A stretch of DNA of 64,000 nt. It comes from Zygaena filipendulae. Taxonomy: Eukaryota > Arthropoda > Insecta > Lepidoptera > Zygaenidae. Below, in pieces: positions 39,470 through 49,332 of this stretch (positions are counted from its first letter, which is position 1; the number at the start of each line of letters is the position of its first letter). A program made the translations under genes and the position numbers. The notes under the pieces were generated by a model. It made no database searches. It saw only the letters and a list, made by a program, of their open reading frames with translations, and was not told where the DNA came from. The stretch covers positions 682,001 to 746,000 of the forward strand of contig CAJRBF020000004.1 of NCBI GenBank assembly GCA_907165275.2, written 5' to 3'.

Positions 39470-41182
39470 TTAGTTTTTTGAAGCTTTTATGTATAAACCT
39501 TTCCCACTTTTGTAAGGCTTTATGTATAAGCCTTTTCCCAGTGCTATAGCCTCCATGGTTTTATTATGACGCTCTGTCTCCTGCAAATTCTTTTGAGCAG
39601 ATTTATAATCATTCACAGTTTTTGCAATTCCAGACGCTCCTCCCGCCAGAGCACCTAGAGCTGATAAACCCGCAAATATTGGGATAAGTGGTAATATTCC
39701 TCCGGTTTTTGGTATTGGTATCACTCGAGGTAATTTGATTTGACGAGCTAGCGGAATCATTCTTTTAGCAGCTGCATAAGACAGGTTTATCAGCGTTTTA
39801 CGGTTTTTTGGTTTTAGCTTTTTAACATGTGAACGAATTTTCGTGACAAAATGTTTGAATGATTTAACTCCCCAACCCGATTTTACTTTAGCTTTCATCG
39901 CTTTACTAACCAGCCATGAGACCAATTTTTCACCTTTCCCTGCATCCTTTGCTTCTAACCTCTTTTTAGCCATGTCTAACAATTGTAAATCCGCTTTGTG
40001 ACGATTAGGTAAATCTGTGTTATTGGCGTAGGCGATATCGTGGTGCATGCAGGCTTCGTCCAACTTGTTAACCCCGCGATCACCTCTTTGTAAACGTTTC
40101 TGAAGTTTTGTTCCTGGTCCACAGTAATTATACCCAGGTATATGAATCTCAAAAGGTAAGTTATTTATTAAATTGTTAACGAGTCCACCACCATGCATGA
40201 CTCGTATTAAAATGACTAAAGTAACGATACTGTTTATAGTTTTATATCTTCTTAACAATGTGGATTTATCAATCCAGCTGTTTTCATCAGGAGGTAACCC
40301 TAACCATTTAACGAATATCTTACTCCCTTTCTTTTTCAACACTTTTTCTATTAAATACACATTAGGATAGTTAGTCTTCTGCAGTTCTTGTTCATAAAAA
40401 CTTCCTAAAATAGGCTGCTTACGTTGATCTTCAATGTAGTACGTTTGTGAAATGGTATTATTTACTTTCTTTACAGTAAATAATTCTGTGGACCAATTAG
40501 GAGTATATCCCTTTTCAAAACAATTTTTGTATTTACTAATACGAACGCAATCCCCAGCCTTAAATTTAGATTTTTGTGGTACAGATGGAAAAGAGTGTAA
40601 TTTATTAATATTTCTTTTTACGTCTGGTTCTATAGTTTTATTAATTTCTGCAGGCTTAAAACCAGTGGTGCGATGTTTTGTGGTGTTATAAGACTGCATA
40701 ATATTATTCAAAGTTTTATCAGACCATTTATAACTCCCAATCAGACTAAAGTGTTTGAACAGTCTTTGCTTTATAGTTTTGATAAGACATTCAACAATTG
40801 AAGCTTTTTTTATAGAAAACGTCGAATAATGGGTAATTTTATTCGTCTTCATAAGCTTTTGAAACGAATCGTTGTAGAACTCGTTCCCCATATCGGTTTG
40901 CAAATTGTACGGCCTTCTTTGGCTTCGGATTAAAATATGTTTAAAAGCTTGAGTTACATCAAGTTTTTTCTTTGATTTCAACGGTTCAGCCCAGGCATAC
41001 TTTGTAAAGCAATCTATTACTATAAGGATATATTTATTGTTGTTGTTATATTTTCGAAGAGATTGCATATCTATCAAATCGGCTTGCCACAAATCATCGA
41101 TTCCCTTAAGAAAAACAGGACGTCTTGTAAAGTTTTTTCGAGCGGCTTTGTGGATTTCATTGACTACTTCCTGTTTTGTCAT
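39470..41182 (-). CDS. Integrase-chromodomain fused in frame to a parvovirus-like phospholipase A2 capsid protein
   Basis: One open frame of 570 codons from the ATG at 41182 (GTG at 41194 is four codons upstream; numbering here starts there). Residues 30-200 are a DDE integrase core with D39 (WQADLID), D101 (LQTDMGNEF) and E135 (SIVECLIKTIKQRL). A chromodomain-like segment at 279-315 contains EKVLKKKGSKIFVKWLG. Residues 333-400 are a phospholipase A2 with calcium loop YNYCGPGTKL and catalytic pair in ACMHHDIAYA (H385, D386). The end is basic, then hydrophobic (IPIFAGLSALGALAGGASG), with two GKGLYIK repeats. Integrase and PLA2 are normally separate genes. M333 (codon at 40198) looks like the original PLA2 start. 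Confidence 0.85.
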   Translation of the reverse strand: MTKQEVVNEIHKAARKNFTRRPVFLKGIDDLWQADLIDMQSLRKYNNNNKYILIVIDCFTKYAWAEPLKSKKKLDVTQAFKHILIRSQRRPYNLQTDMGNEFYNDSFQKLMKTNKITHYSTFSIKKASIVECLIKTIKQRLFKHFSLIGSYKWSDKTLNNIMQSYNTTKHRTTGFKPAEINKTIEPDVKRNINKLHSFPSVPQKSKFKAGDCVRISKYKNCFEKGYTPNWSTELFTVKKVNNTISQTYYIEDQRKQPILGSFYEQELQKTNYPNVYLIEKVLKKKGSKIFVKWLGLPPDENSWIDKSTLLRRYKTINSIVTLVILIRVMHGGGLVNNLINNLPFEIHIPGYNYCGPGTKLQKRLQRGDRGVNKLDEACMHHDIAYANNTDLPNRHKADLQLLDMAKKRLEAKDAGKGEKLVSWLVSKAMKAKVKSGWGVKSFKHFVTKIRSHVKKLKPKNRKTLINLSYAAAKRMIPLARQIKLPRVIPIPKTGGILPLIPIFAGLSALGALAGGASGIAKTVNDYKSAQKNLQETERHNKTMEAIALGKGLYIKPYKSGKGLYIKASKN

Positions 41183-41195
41183 TTTGTAATGCACT

Positions 41196-41747
41196 TTAAA
41201 TCTCGTTTTCCACCCCGTTCTTGTTCAGTTTCTCTTCCAACTGATTTACTAACCCTAAAGACGTTGCTTTTAAAGTAGACTCATCAATTTGAGAACGTAA
41301 GCTGTCAATAAGGCCATTGAATTCTTTAAACATCTTGGTGTTTAGTTGGTCTACATACTCCTTGTTAACAGCATCATCTGCTTCTACTGGATGTTTGATG
41401 CCTCTCAGTCTAGCTGTTTGTAAATCATAATCTCCATTATGAGATCTCAACAAAGCATTGTATGCTTTTAAAGTAGATGTAACGGTATTTGTAATGTCAA
41501 TTATAATTTGTGAACGCATGTTTTCAACAAGGTTATTGAATTCTTTTATAATCATATCATGTAATTGATCGACATACTCTTTATTAACCGCATCGTATGC
41601 TTCTATAGGAAATTTGATGCCTCTTAGTCTAGCTGTTTTTAGATCATAATCACCATTTTCAGATTTCATTAACACCTTGTCATTAAATGTAAACTCTGAC
41701 AAACGTATTCTTTTATGAATATGATGACCAAATTTGTCTATACTCAT
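41196..41747 (-). CDS. Fibre-like protein with two DAVNKEYVDQL repeats
   Basis: A 183-residue frame from the ATG at 41747. Two copies of a unit, ARLRGIKFPIEAYDAVNKEY and ARLRGIKHPVEADDAVNKEY, each follow GDYDL and precede VDQL and a helical stretch. The DAVNK-x-YVD motif is typical of trimeric tail or vertex fibres of phages and viruses. The stop lies just before the integrase start, so the genes are packed. The role as a receptor-binding fibre is inferred, and the repeat-rich end could also be a coiled-coil stalk only. Confidence 0.65.
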   Translation of the reverse strand: MSIDKFGHHIHKRIRLSEFTFNDKVLMKSENGDYDLKTARLRGIKFPIEAYDAVNKEYVDQLHDMIIKEFNNLVENMRSQIIIDITNTVTSTLKAYNALLRSHNGDYDLQTARLRGIKHPVEADDAVNKEYVDQLNTKMFKEFNGLIDSLRSQIDESTLKATSLGLVNQLEEKLNKNGVENEI

Positions 41748-41827
41748 ATTTTAAGGTAGGACCTGCTACTTAGGGAGGCTAAATATAAAATGAAACTAAT
41801 CGTTAGTAATGCACATATTTATTTTAT

Positions 41828-42703
41828 TTAGGCATTAATGAGTCCACTTTCACGCAATTCTTCTATGATAGAAATGATTTCATTGTCAAGTCCGGTGTTA
41901 CCAGCTTCTCGTGATGCTATCAATAGTTTTAATCGTTCCACCAATTCATTAGGATCGTCCCAGTATACTAAGTCGACATCTTTTCGTATTTTTTTCATTG
42001 ACGGTAAGCCTTCTCCTTTCGTTTGTTTTATATTAAACAGAGGTCTAATGATTTGTACGTATTTTTGTCCTTTATTACTTTTGATGGGTTTTTTTGAATC
42101 GTAATCTCGACGGTGAGCGTTTGTGTTCATTAACATAGTTTTGTAATTTTTCATGTCACTATCCGTAATTAATTTTAAATCGATATCTTTTTTAAGCAAC
42201 AATTGTTTTAAGCCAGGAGTGGTAGCGTACTTATGTCCAGCTACAGATATAAATCGATCACCGATCGTTATAGGAGATGAACCTAACATAAGTTTTCCTT
42301 TTTCTGATCTAACACCAAATACAACATCATCTAACGCCTCTGAAGACACAGACCATGACGAGGTATTTTTATCATCGAGAGTTGTATCAATAACGGATGA
42401 AAGTGAGGGGTCTGTGTCTAAATCAGATTCTGAATTATCTGTATAATAATTATCACTGCTCTCATCCTTGGTGTCTTTAACAGTACCGGTGTTATGGTTG
42501 GTGTTGCCTTCAGATTTTTCAATCAGCTTTTGTTTTGTTGCTTTTTCATTAGCTTTCGTAAATTGAGCAAGAGGTTCTGTGACCGGCTTGAACACGGTTT
42601 CCAATGCACGTTTATTTTCAATTTCGACATTTCTCATTTTTCGCACCTTTTTCTTAACTGCTTCTGCAGCATCAACAATTCGTCTTTTTAATGATTTTTC
42701 CAT
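41828..42703 (-). CDS. Conserved Polinton protein, DUF8207-like
   Basis: A 291-residue frame from the ATG at 42703. The N-terminus is basic (KSLKRRIVDAAEAVKKKVRK), the middle is acidic and serine-rich (about residues 75-120), and the C-terminal part has HKYATTPGLKQLLLKK, NTNAHRRDYDSKKPI and VYWDDPNELVERLKLLIASR. This block set is one I associate with DUF8207 proteins in arthropod Polintons. Function is unknown. The frame is intact. Confidence 0.65.
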   Translation of the reverse strand: MEKSLKRRIVDAAEAVKKKVRKMRNVEIENKRALETVFKPVTEPLAQFTKANEKATKQKLIEKSEGNTNHNTGTVKDTKDESSDNYYTDNSESDLDTDPSLSSVIDTTLDDKNTSSWSVSSEALDDVVFGVRSEKGKLMLGSSPITIGDRFISVAGHKYATTPGLKQLLLKKDIDLKLITDSDMKNYKTMLMNTNAHRRDYDSKKPIKSNKGQKYVQIIRPLFNIKQTKGEGLPSMKKIRKDVDLVYWDDPNELVERLKLLIASREAGNTGLDNEIISIIEELRESGLINA

Positions 42704-42798
42704 TATAACCGGACGAGTCGTTAATGATTTAGCATCCGATAACGAATGAAGTTTAAAACATGCGTTCCTCTATTTAAAGGTATTATTTATGTTCTTTG

Positions 42799-43931
42799 TT
42801 AGTCGAACACCACAAAAGTGTTTAATTTGTTTCTATAGCAACCATTATTTTTAGTACAATCCTTGTTTATAACCAAATAATTGTAAGGATTGATCCAAAT
42901 CTTTGAACACATTTCGCGAAATTGACCCCACGTCATGTCTGTATTAACGTGCTCATCATAAACATGTTTCATATTGGTTTCATCTTGTTTAAAAAGTATA
43001 ATTAAATTCGCGTTATCTCTCACTAACTGTTTAGGGATTTTACTATATGTTTGGTTGAGATAAAAACAATCAATATATTTGTGTCTGCCCATTGCAAAGT
43101 AATCTCGTATGTTATTTTGATTTTCACATGCAACATCGTCAAATACAATCACGGAGTAGGGTTTAGCATCTTGTAGACTTAAAACTTCATCTTTATCACG
43201 ATACTTTTCAAATAAAACATTTGGAACTCGTTCCAAAACCTTTTCTAAAAACATGTAGGGAATTAAAGATAGATAGGAATAGGAAACTATAATAAGCAAT
43301 TGCACCAACATAGTTATAGATAATACAGCATACCAGATATCCGTAGGGAACACGGAGCAGTGCCTGGGACTTGCGACCCAGGTGTAGGTTTAATGGGGCC
43401 CCTTTACAATGCATGAACGCTCACCTCCACTGCCCGTGCTCCCGACTTAAGCAAACCTCTGGAAACAACTAGATGACACAGCACACGTAATCACTATTAG
43501 ATTGATACGACACTATAACTGCACTGAACCGAACACAAAGTAACAATGAACCGTGACTTACGCATACCCGCGTTTTATATCAAGTTCTAACAAAGACGAG
43601 TCGGGCAATGGAGTGGAGCGGGGGAACGAACGTACTACAACCGCTATTAGTCGGCGGGAAACGTTATTGATAACGAAACTACCCTCTCGCCGACAAACAC
43701 ATATTTTGGTTGTTGTAATGTTTTAGAATAAACATACACATTTCGATAATGTTACCCGTTTTCGTGCAAAAGTAGTCCAATCATCAAATTTGTTTTCCCA
43801 CAGCTCGACGATCCACAAATGATGCATCGTACAGTGCTAGGTAGAAGCCTTCCATGACGTGACATGGTATTTTTTACTTCGACAAAAACATTATCAATAT
43901 TTAACGATTGTGACTGTTTAACAAACTTCAT
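42799..43931 (-). pseudogene. FtsK/HerA-like genome packaging ATPase, split by a solo LTR
   Basis: The N-terminal exon-like part (43931-43700) has the Walker A motif CGSSSCGKTNL about 39 residues from the ATG at 43931. An in-frame TAA at 43752-43754 follows, then RNVYVYSKTLQQPKYV. A solo LTR (43254-43695) sits at the next residues. The C-terminal part (43249-42799) continues FLEKVLERVPN and carries Walker B in YSVIVFDDVACENQ, then HKYIDCFYLNQTYSKIPKQL. The frame lines up across the insertion once one copy of the duplication is ignored. The stop and the LTR both inactivate it. It would pump DNA into the capsid. Confidence 0.88.
43254..43695 (-). repeat. Solo LTR in the ATPase gene
   Basis: This is 442 bp, reading TGTCGGCGAGAG... 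to ...CCCTACA on the minus strand, flanked by AACA at 43250-43253 and 43696-43699 (TGTT on the minus strand). It carries a TATA box (GATATAAAACGCGGG) and TCATTG about 30 bases on. No internal element sequence is present, so recombination between two LTRs removed it. It shares about 98 percent by eye with 63602-64000. Confidence 0.93.
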
Positions 43932-44205
43932 GATGCACGTGTCAAGTCAGTAGTGTGCTATTTCATTAGTTACATTTATTTTTAAGTCAAAACATGAGAA
44001 CTACCAGACGTCTAATCGTTTCATGGTATGGATTTCGCTGTATTATCATTCCACAGATAAATCTTTTGTAATTGATCTGACAAATAATCGATCTGACAAA
44101 TGAAGATCTTTTTGATTGTGTGGTCCAGGGCCTGGACCACTGGAATGATTTTGCGAGCGATAATTGTTTTTGCATGATCGATCCGACAAGTGAATCATTT
44201 TGATT
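43932..44205. other. Non-coding interval upstream of the ATPase
   Basis: No gene is seen. Two related segments with ATCTGACAAAT or ATCCGACAAGT and TTTTTGATTG are tandem (44075-44115 and 44180-44205). GGTCCAGGGCCTGGACC at 44122-44138 is a perfect palindrome around a single base. This could be the terminal part of the Polinton, but no matching inverted repeat was found at the far end. Confidence 0.5.
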
Positions 44206-44307
44206 GGTATATATTGTATGGTCTGGACCATCGGAGTGATTTCGCGAGCGAGCACGAGCTCGCTCATTGCGAAAGAACGAAGTGGTCCAGAACATACAAT
44301 ATATACC
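44206..44307. repeat. 102-bp hairpin at the BEL1 truncation point
   Basis: GGTATATATTGTATG (44206-44220) and its exact complement (44293-44307) enclose further paired blocks (TGGACCA with TGGTCCA, and CGAGCGAGC with GCTCGCTC). The stem ends at the base where recognisable BEL/Pao protease begins. Confidence 0.85.
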
Positions 44308-47300
44308 TACTTACTAGATCAGGGTCAAATCCGCTTGGTAGCCAACTGTCCCATCCTGCAACTCACCAAATTAGGATACATTATTTCAGGACCCACTAGT
44401 GGTCTCAAACACACACACAGCAAGACAAATAGCAACATCGTTGCATGTAATGTTAGCCACAACGAGAATGCAGATGTTCAGGATCAATTGTCGAAGTTTT
44501 GGTCCCTCGAAGAAACACCAAATATCAATAAACCTATTTATTCAAAGGAGGAGCGATTATGCGAGGAGAACTTTGTACAGAATTACAAACGCATGGCTGA
44601 CGGTAGGTTTTCAGTTGCAATACCACTGAAATCACCTGAAACACTTTTAGGCAATTCTCACGATAGGGCTCGTCAGTGTTTTTTGTCCTTGAAGAGGAGA
44701 TTACAGCGAGAACCCAAATTAAAACAAATGTATACAGAATTCATGAAAGAATATCGGGATTTAGGACACATGTCAGTTATTGCACACCCATACACGTCTG
44801 ATATTTCATATTTCTTGCCACATCACGGAGTGTTGCGTGAAAGTAGCACAACTACAAAACTAAGGGTAGTTTTCAATGCCAGCGCACCCACAACAACAGG
44901 AGTATCATGTAACGATCTACAAATGGTAGGCCCAACTATACAGAGCGACCTCTTTTCAATCTTAATTCGTTTTCGACATTACACATACGTTATGAGCGGT
45001 GATATTGAGAAGATGTATAGACAGGTGCAAGTTCATAAAACTCATAGACATCTTCAACGAATCCTGTGGAGACAAGATCCCTCCGAAGAGCTAGCAGTAT
45101 TCGAACTCAACACCGTGACATATGGCACTGCATCTGCACCCTTTCTAGCCATTCGTTGTTTAAAGCAGCTCGCGCTAGAATGTAAGGATCCTCAAATTGC
45201 ACAGATCATCAGTGAGGATTTTTATGTTGATGATTTAGTGACAGGGCAGCAGTCACAAGCTGCATTGCGAGCCGTTCGGGACAGTGTATGCAACGAACTG
45301 TCATCGGGATGTTTCAATCTACGCAAAATCAGGTCAAATTGCAAGGACTTCTCTGCATCAGGAACCGATTCAAGTACTTGTCTCAATCTAGGACAGCAAA
45401 CCTCGGCAAACACACTGGGTCTTGGTTGGACATCGCCAACAGATCATTTATATTTCTCTCAGAGACCAAGCGTTCAAAACAATCCAACCAAACGGTCCAT
45501 TCTATCCGCGATCGGTCAGATATTTGATCCACTTGGTCTTCTTAGTGTCTTCGTGATTCAAGCTAAGATTCTTCTACACAAGCTTTGGCTACTCAAAGTG
45601 TCATGGGATGACAATTTGCCAGGCAAAATTGTACAGGCTTGGACTCGATTTATGTGTGATTTGTCATATTTGGATTCATTGCATATTCCTAGGTGCGTTA
45701 CTTGCAATGAGCCAACTAGCATCGAACTTCACGTGTTCTGCGACTCCTCACAGGATGCATACGGTGCTTGTGTGTACGTCAAGTCATGGACAAGTAGCGA
45801 AGAAACGCAGACACATTTGTTGTGCGCAAAAAGCAAGGTAGCGCCTATAAAATCAGTCACCATCCCACGTTTGGAGCTTTGTGGCGCTCTAACTGCTGCA
45901 AAATTGGCAAAAAAGGTGATAGACGCTTTCAGACTGCCTATCCATAGATGCGTTTTTTGAACAGACTCGACCATAGTCATGGGTTGGCTGCACACTAATC
46001 CAAACAAGCTGAAACCCTTTGTGAAAAATCGGGTATCGGAGACACAAGAACTCACACAGAACCATGAGTGGCGACATGAACCCACTAATCAAAATCCAGC
46101 AGATTTATTAACTCGAGGCGTTAACATGTCTGAAATCAATGAGTTGAAGTTGTGGTGGACAGGACCGCCATTTCTACAAAAAGACGAAAAAGACTGGCCA
46201 AAACTCAATTCAAATCAAGATAGTGAACCACTGCCGGAACTGATTGCACATCTAACATCTATAGAGACACCCATAGAATTCAGTCGCTTCTCCAAACTGT
46301 CAAAATTGAAAAGAACGTTCACATATGTTTTACGGTTCATCCACAATAGCAAACCAAGTAATTCTAAAGCCAGATTACTAGGCTCACTCTCTGCAAATGA
46401 AATGGATAAGGCATTCAAAGCATTACTAAGAATCGCACAAATGCAATCATTTGAAGAATATCAATTGCTTTTAAATGGTAAAAAATTGCCCGAAAAGAAT
46501 AGGTTGACGCGGTTGTCTCCATTCATCGATTCAGGTTTAATTAGGGTAGGTGGTAGATTGCAAAATTCAAACTTTGGATTCGATATGAAGCACCCCATTT
46601 TAATTTCATACAAGCACCCAATCGCAAATCTCATTTTTCTCGAGGAACATTTAAGATTATTCCACGCCGCACCACAATTACTATTATCGTCTATTAGGCA
46701 ACGGTTTTGGCCGCTAGGCGGACGGAACATGGCCAGATCTATTGTACACCGATGCATTAGGTGTTCTAGGATGCGAGCTCAAACGATCAGCCCCATCATG
46801 GGTCAACTTCCTCAGCAGCGTCTCGATCCTGGGTACCCTTTTCAAACCACTGGTGTGGACTATGCTGGGCCACTGTTATCTGCTGACAGACGGGGTCGTG
46901 GATGTAGATTAGTCAAGGTTTACATTGCGATCTTTGTGTGCTTCACCACCAAAGCAGTCCACCTCGAATTAGTCTCAGATTTGACCAAAGACGCATATAT
47001 AGCAACTTTACGTAGATTTATCGCACGCCGTTCGAAACCCTCCAGCATGTTTTCCGACAATGGTACGCAATTTGTAGGTGCCATGAACGAAATTACTCAA
47101 TTTATAAAGCGAAATTCCACAATTTTAGTAGAAACCATGGCTAACGATGGCATTGATTTTAAATTCATCCCTGCTTATGCACCCCACTTTGGCGGTCTGT
47201 GGGAGGCCGGAGTAAAGTCAGTTAAGCATCATTTAGTTAGAATATTAGGCAATTCAAATCTTACATTTGAAGAATTATACACAGTTTTAGTTCAAATAGA

Positions 47301-47766
47301 GTCAATATTAAATTCTCGACCACTTGCACCCATATCCACAGATCCCAACGACCTTTCTCCCCTCACTCCAGGTCATTTTCTGGTTGGACGACCTTTGACA
47401 GCACTGCCTAGTCCAAGTGTTGAGAACATCAATCCACTCAGACTACAACGCTGGGAGCGAGTTGAGCAACTACGGCAGCATTTTTGGACACGGTGGCATA
47501 AAGAATATGTCACCGAATTGCAGCTAAAAACCAAATGGCGCTCTTCGAAAGGATGCCTCGAAAAGGGCACCATGGTACTCGTGAAAGAAGACGCCTTGCC
47601 TCCAATGAAGTGGTGTCTTGGCAGAGTTGAAGAGGTACACATGGGCAAGGACAACGTAACCCGAGTGGCAGATATTCGCACGAACAAAGGCGTTGTGCGA
47701 AGAGCAGTTCACAAGCTATGTCCTCTACCAATCATGAACGAGGGAGAATCCACAAAGTCTAGTTGA
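44308..47766 (+). pseudogene. BEL1 pol: protease end, reverse transcriptase, RNase H, integrase
   Basis: The start GQIRLVANCPILQLTKLGYI is the end of the BEL/Pao protease. Reverse transcriptase has HHGVLRESSTTTKLRVVFNA, SGDIEKMYRQVQVHKTH, NTVTYGTASAPFLAIRCL and the catalytic box FYVDDLVTG. RNase H has LHVFCDSSQDAYGACVYV and, across an in-frame TGA at 45958-45960, TDSTIVMGWL. Integrase has a zinc domain (CIRCSRMRAQTISPIMGQLP) and DDE positions in TGVDYAGPL, MFSDNGTQFVGA and WEAGVKSVKHHL. A short C-terminal domain ends at 47764-47766. One nonsense codon (probably from TGG) and the 5' truncation are the only lesions seen. Confidence 0.93.
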
Positions 47767-47803
47767 AAGGCACGCCTTTCAACGCGGGGGGGCATGTTCA
47801 GAA

Positions 47804-48053
47804 TCAAAGTTACATGCGCCTAATTATTTAACATGAACAATGCTAATGCAGCGAAGTAAACGGAGAGAAGAAACGCGCGGGAGGCAGGGAGCCACACATG
47901 ACACCTTCACTTGCATTTTAACGGCACTCAACGCATTACACACGCAATTTTTGTCATAAATTTTGTATCATAAAATTCGCAATAAAGCATTCGAAATCTA
48001 AGTTGGTTTTGCAGCAAATCATTTATACAGTCCACTCAGCTATTCCTCAAATA
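47804..48053 (+). repeat. Probable BEL1 3' LTR
   Basis: This starts TGTTCAGAATCAAAG after a G-run and has AATAAAGCATTCG near the end, where polyadenylation would occur. The end at 48053 (CAAATACA) is chosen because LTRs end in CA and a different palindromic sequence starts next. Confidence 0.6.
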
Positions 48054-48993
48054 CATATGGGATTACAAAGTTATTTGTGCAGTTGGTACATATAACTGCA
48101 TATATAACTTTGTAATTCCATACATTTATATGGGATTACAAAGTTATTTATGCAGTTGGTGTATCTAGAAAACTGGACCGAAATTGCAAAATATTTTAGT
48201 TTTTTCTTGATTTATACAATAAACACTAATTGTATTCTAAATTTCAAACTTCTATGTCTGCTAGAAGTGCCTTAGTTTTGATGATCGGTCAGTGAGTGAG
48301 TGAGTGAGTGAGTGAGTGACCTACAAAATTAAGAAACTTTGACTAGTTATAATTCTTAAACTACTGGTTCAAATCGAATGAAATTTAAATTATACCGTCT
48401 TTATACAATACCTGCTTGTTTACTAAAAATTCAGGCTTCTAGTTTTATTCACAACGAAGTTATAGGGGGTCGAAAATATAGTACGGCCGTGCCGCTTTTG
48501 TTGCTCGACTTGGCGGGGACACTGCCGTGCCCCCAGATTTTACACCTTGTAAGAAAAAATGTAAAAATGCATGTTTATAATAGATTTCGAAAAAAGTTAA
48601 CGAGAACTGCCAGTATATATTTAGTCGTGGAAGTAATAAGTAATAATAAGTAATAAGTTTATTTCTTAAAAAACCATAATGTTATTACATTAGTTCACTA
48701 GCGCCTAAACTAGTTTAAACTGTGTTTCAGGCGCCAGCAGCATTCCCTTGAATTACAAAGATATAAAATATATCTACTTACTTTAATAAAGAAGAAAAAA
48801 AAATAATAATAGCATAAATAAACAAAAATACAAAAGTTAAATAAAATAATATTTCATCAAAAATAAAGTGTGGGTATATAAAGATAATTGCGTTGCGCGT
48901 TGGTCTAAATTCGAAATCAGGACGAGGTGTTTACATCACCATACTGACTTGACCAAGTTAGGCAAGTTGCTTGCCCCAACCAGAAAAACAAAG
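48054..48993. other. Non-coding repeats between the two BEL/Pao elements
   Basis: A MITE-like hairpin (48055-48122) built from TATGGGATTACAAAGTTAT and its near-complement is followed by a partial direct repeat (48129-48165). A (GTGA)n microsatellite lies at 48290-48319. A TAATAAG-type simple run at about 48630-48660 looks like a LINE tail on the minus strand. No gene is supported. Confidence 0.65.
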
Positions 48994-49190
48994 TGTTCAC
49001 GCACTATACACAATACACATCACACTTGACTACATACAAATAAAATACTCACTGCAAATTCAAACTCGTTTAATACAAAAAAATCAGTGTCACTAGGCGA
49101 TCCAAGGAGACCAAACCATAGTGCGAGGTAACTAACAACTAACGACATCTATTGAAATATTGAGGCAACAAATTAACTACTGCTCCAACA
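48994..49190 (-). repeat. BEL2 3' LTR (left in the window)
   Basis: This is 197 bp. Just inside it, the minus strand has GGTCCTTGGGGGCCGGAA, which includes the polypurine tract. Confidence 0.95.
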
Positions 49191-49332
49191 TTCCGGCCCC
49201 CAAGGACCACTAGTCCTTAATCTAAATACGGTACTGATAAGCTCAATTGTGCACATACACATGAATCAGAAATTTAAAGAAAAAAAAAAAACAATACATT
49301 TTCCGATAAGGGAAAGGAACCAAAAGTAGTAA

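Larger units (their letters stand above)
29074..43931 (-). mobile_element. Polinton/Maverick (adintovirus-like) element, capsid module, decayed
   Basis: Seven genes run in one direction on the minus strand: packaging ATPase, DUF8207-like protein, fibre-like protein, integrase joined to PLA2 protein, adenain-like protease, penton-like and hexon-like capsid proteins. This set is diagnostic of Polintons and adintoviruses. Three insertions or truncations interrupt it: a solo LTR in the ATPase, Gypsy2 between penton and hexon, and repeat DNA replacing the hexon 3' end. Removing the first two leaves about 6.2 kb. No polymerase B and no terminal inverted repeats were found, so it is incomplete. Confidence 0.9.
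44308..48053 (+). mobile_element. BEL1, 5'-truncated BEL/Pao retrotransposon
   Basis: The 5' LTR, gag and most of the protease are missing; the element begins at the protease C-terminus, next to a hairpin. Pol continues to 47766, with one stop codon. A polypurine run CGCGGGGGGG precedes a likely 3' LTR (47804-48053), which starts TGTTCAGAATC and probably ends CAAATACA. Without a second LTR the right boundary is a best estimate. Confidence 0.85.

Noticed and set aside
43208..43414. Open frames covering the right part of the ATPase and the solo LTR.
   Set aside because: They join LTR sequence to the ATPase and are artefacts of the insertion.
29074..43931. A complete, replication-competent DNA virus.
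   Set aside because: The polymerase gene is absent, the ATPase and hexon genes are broken, and two retroelement insertions interrupt the locus. It is an integrated, decayed element.
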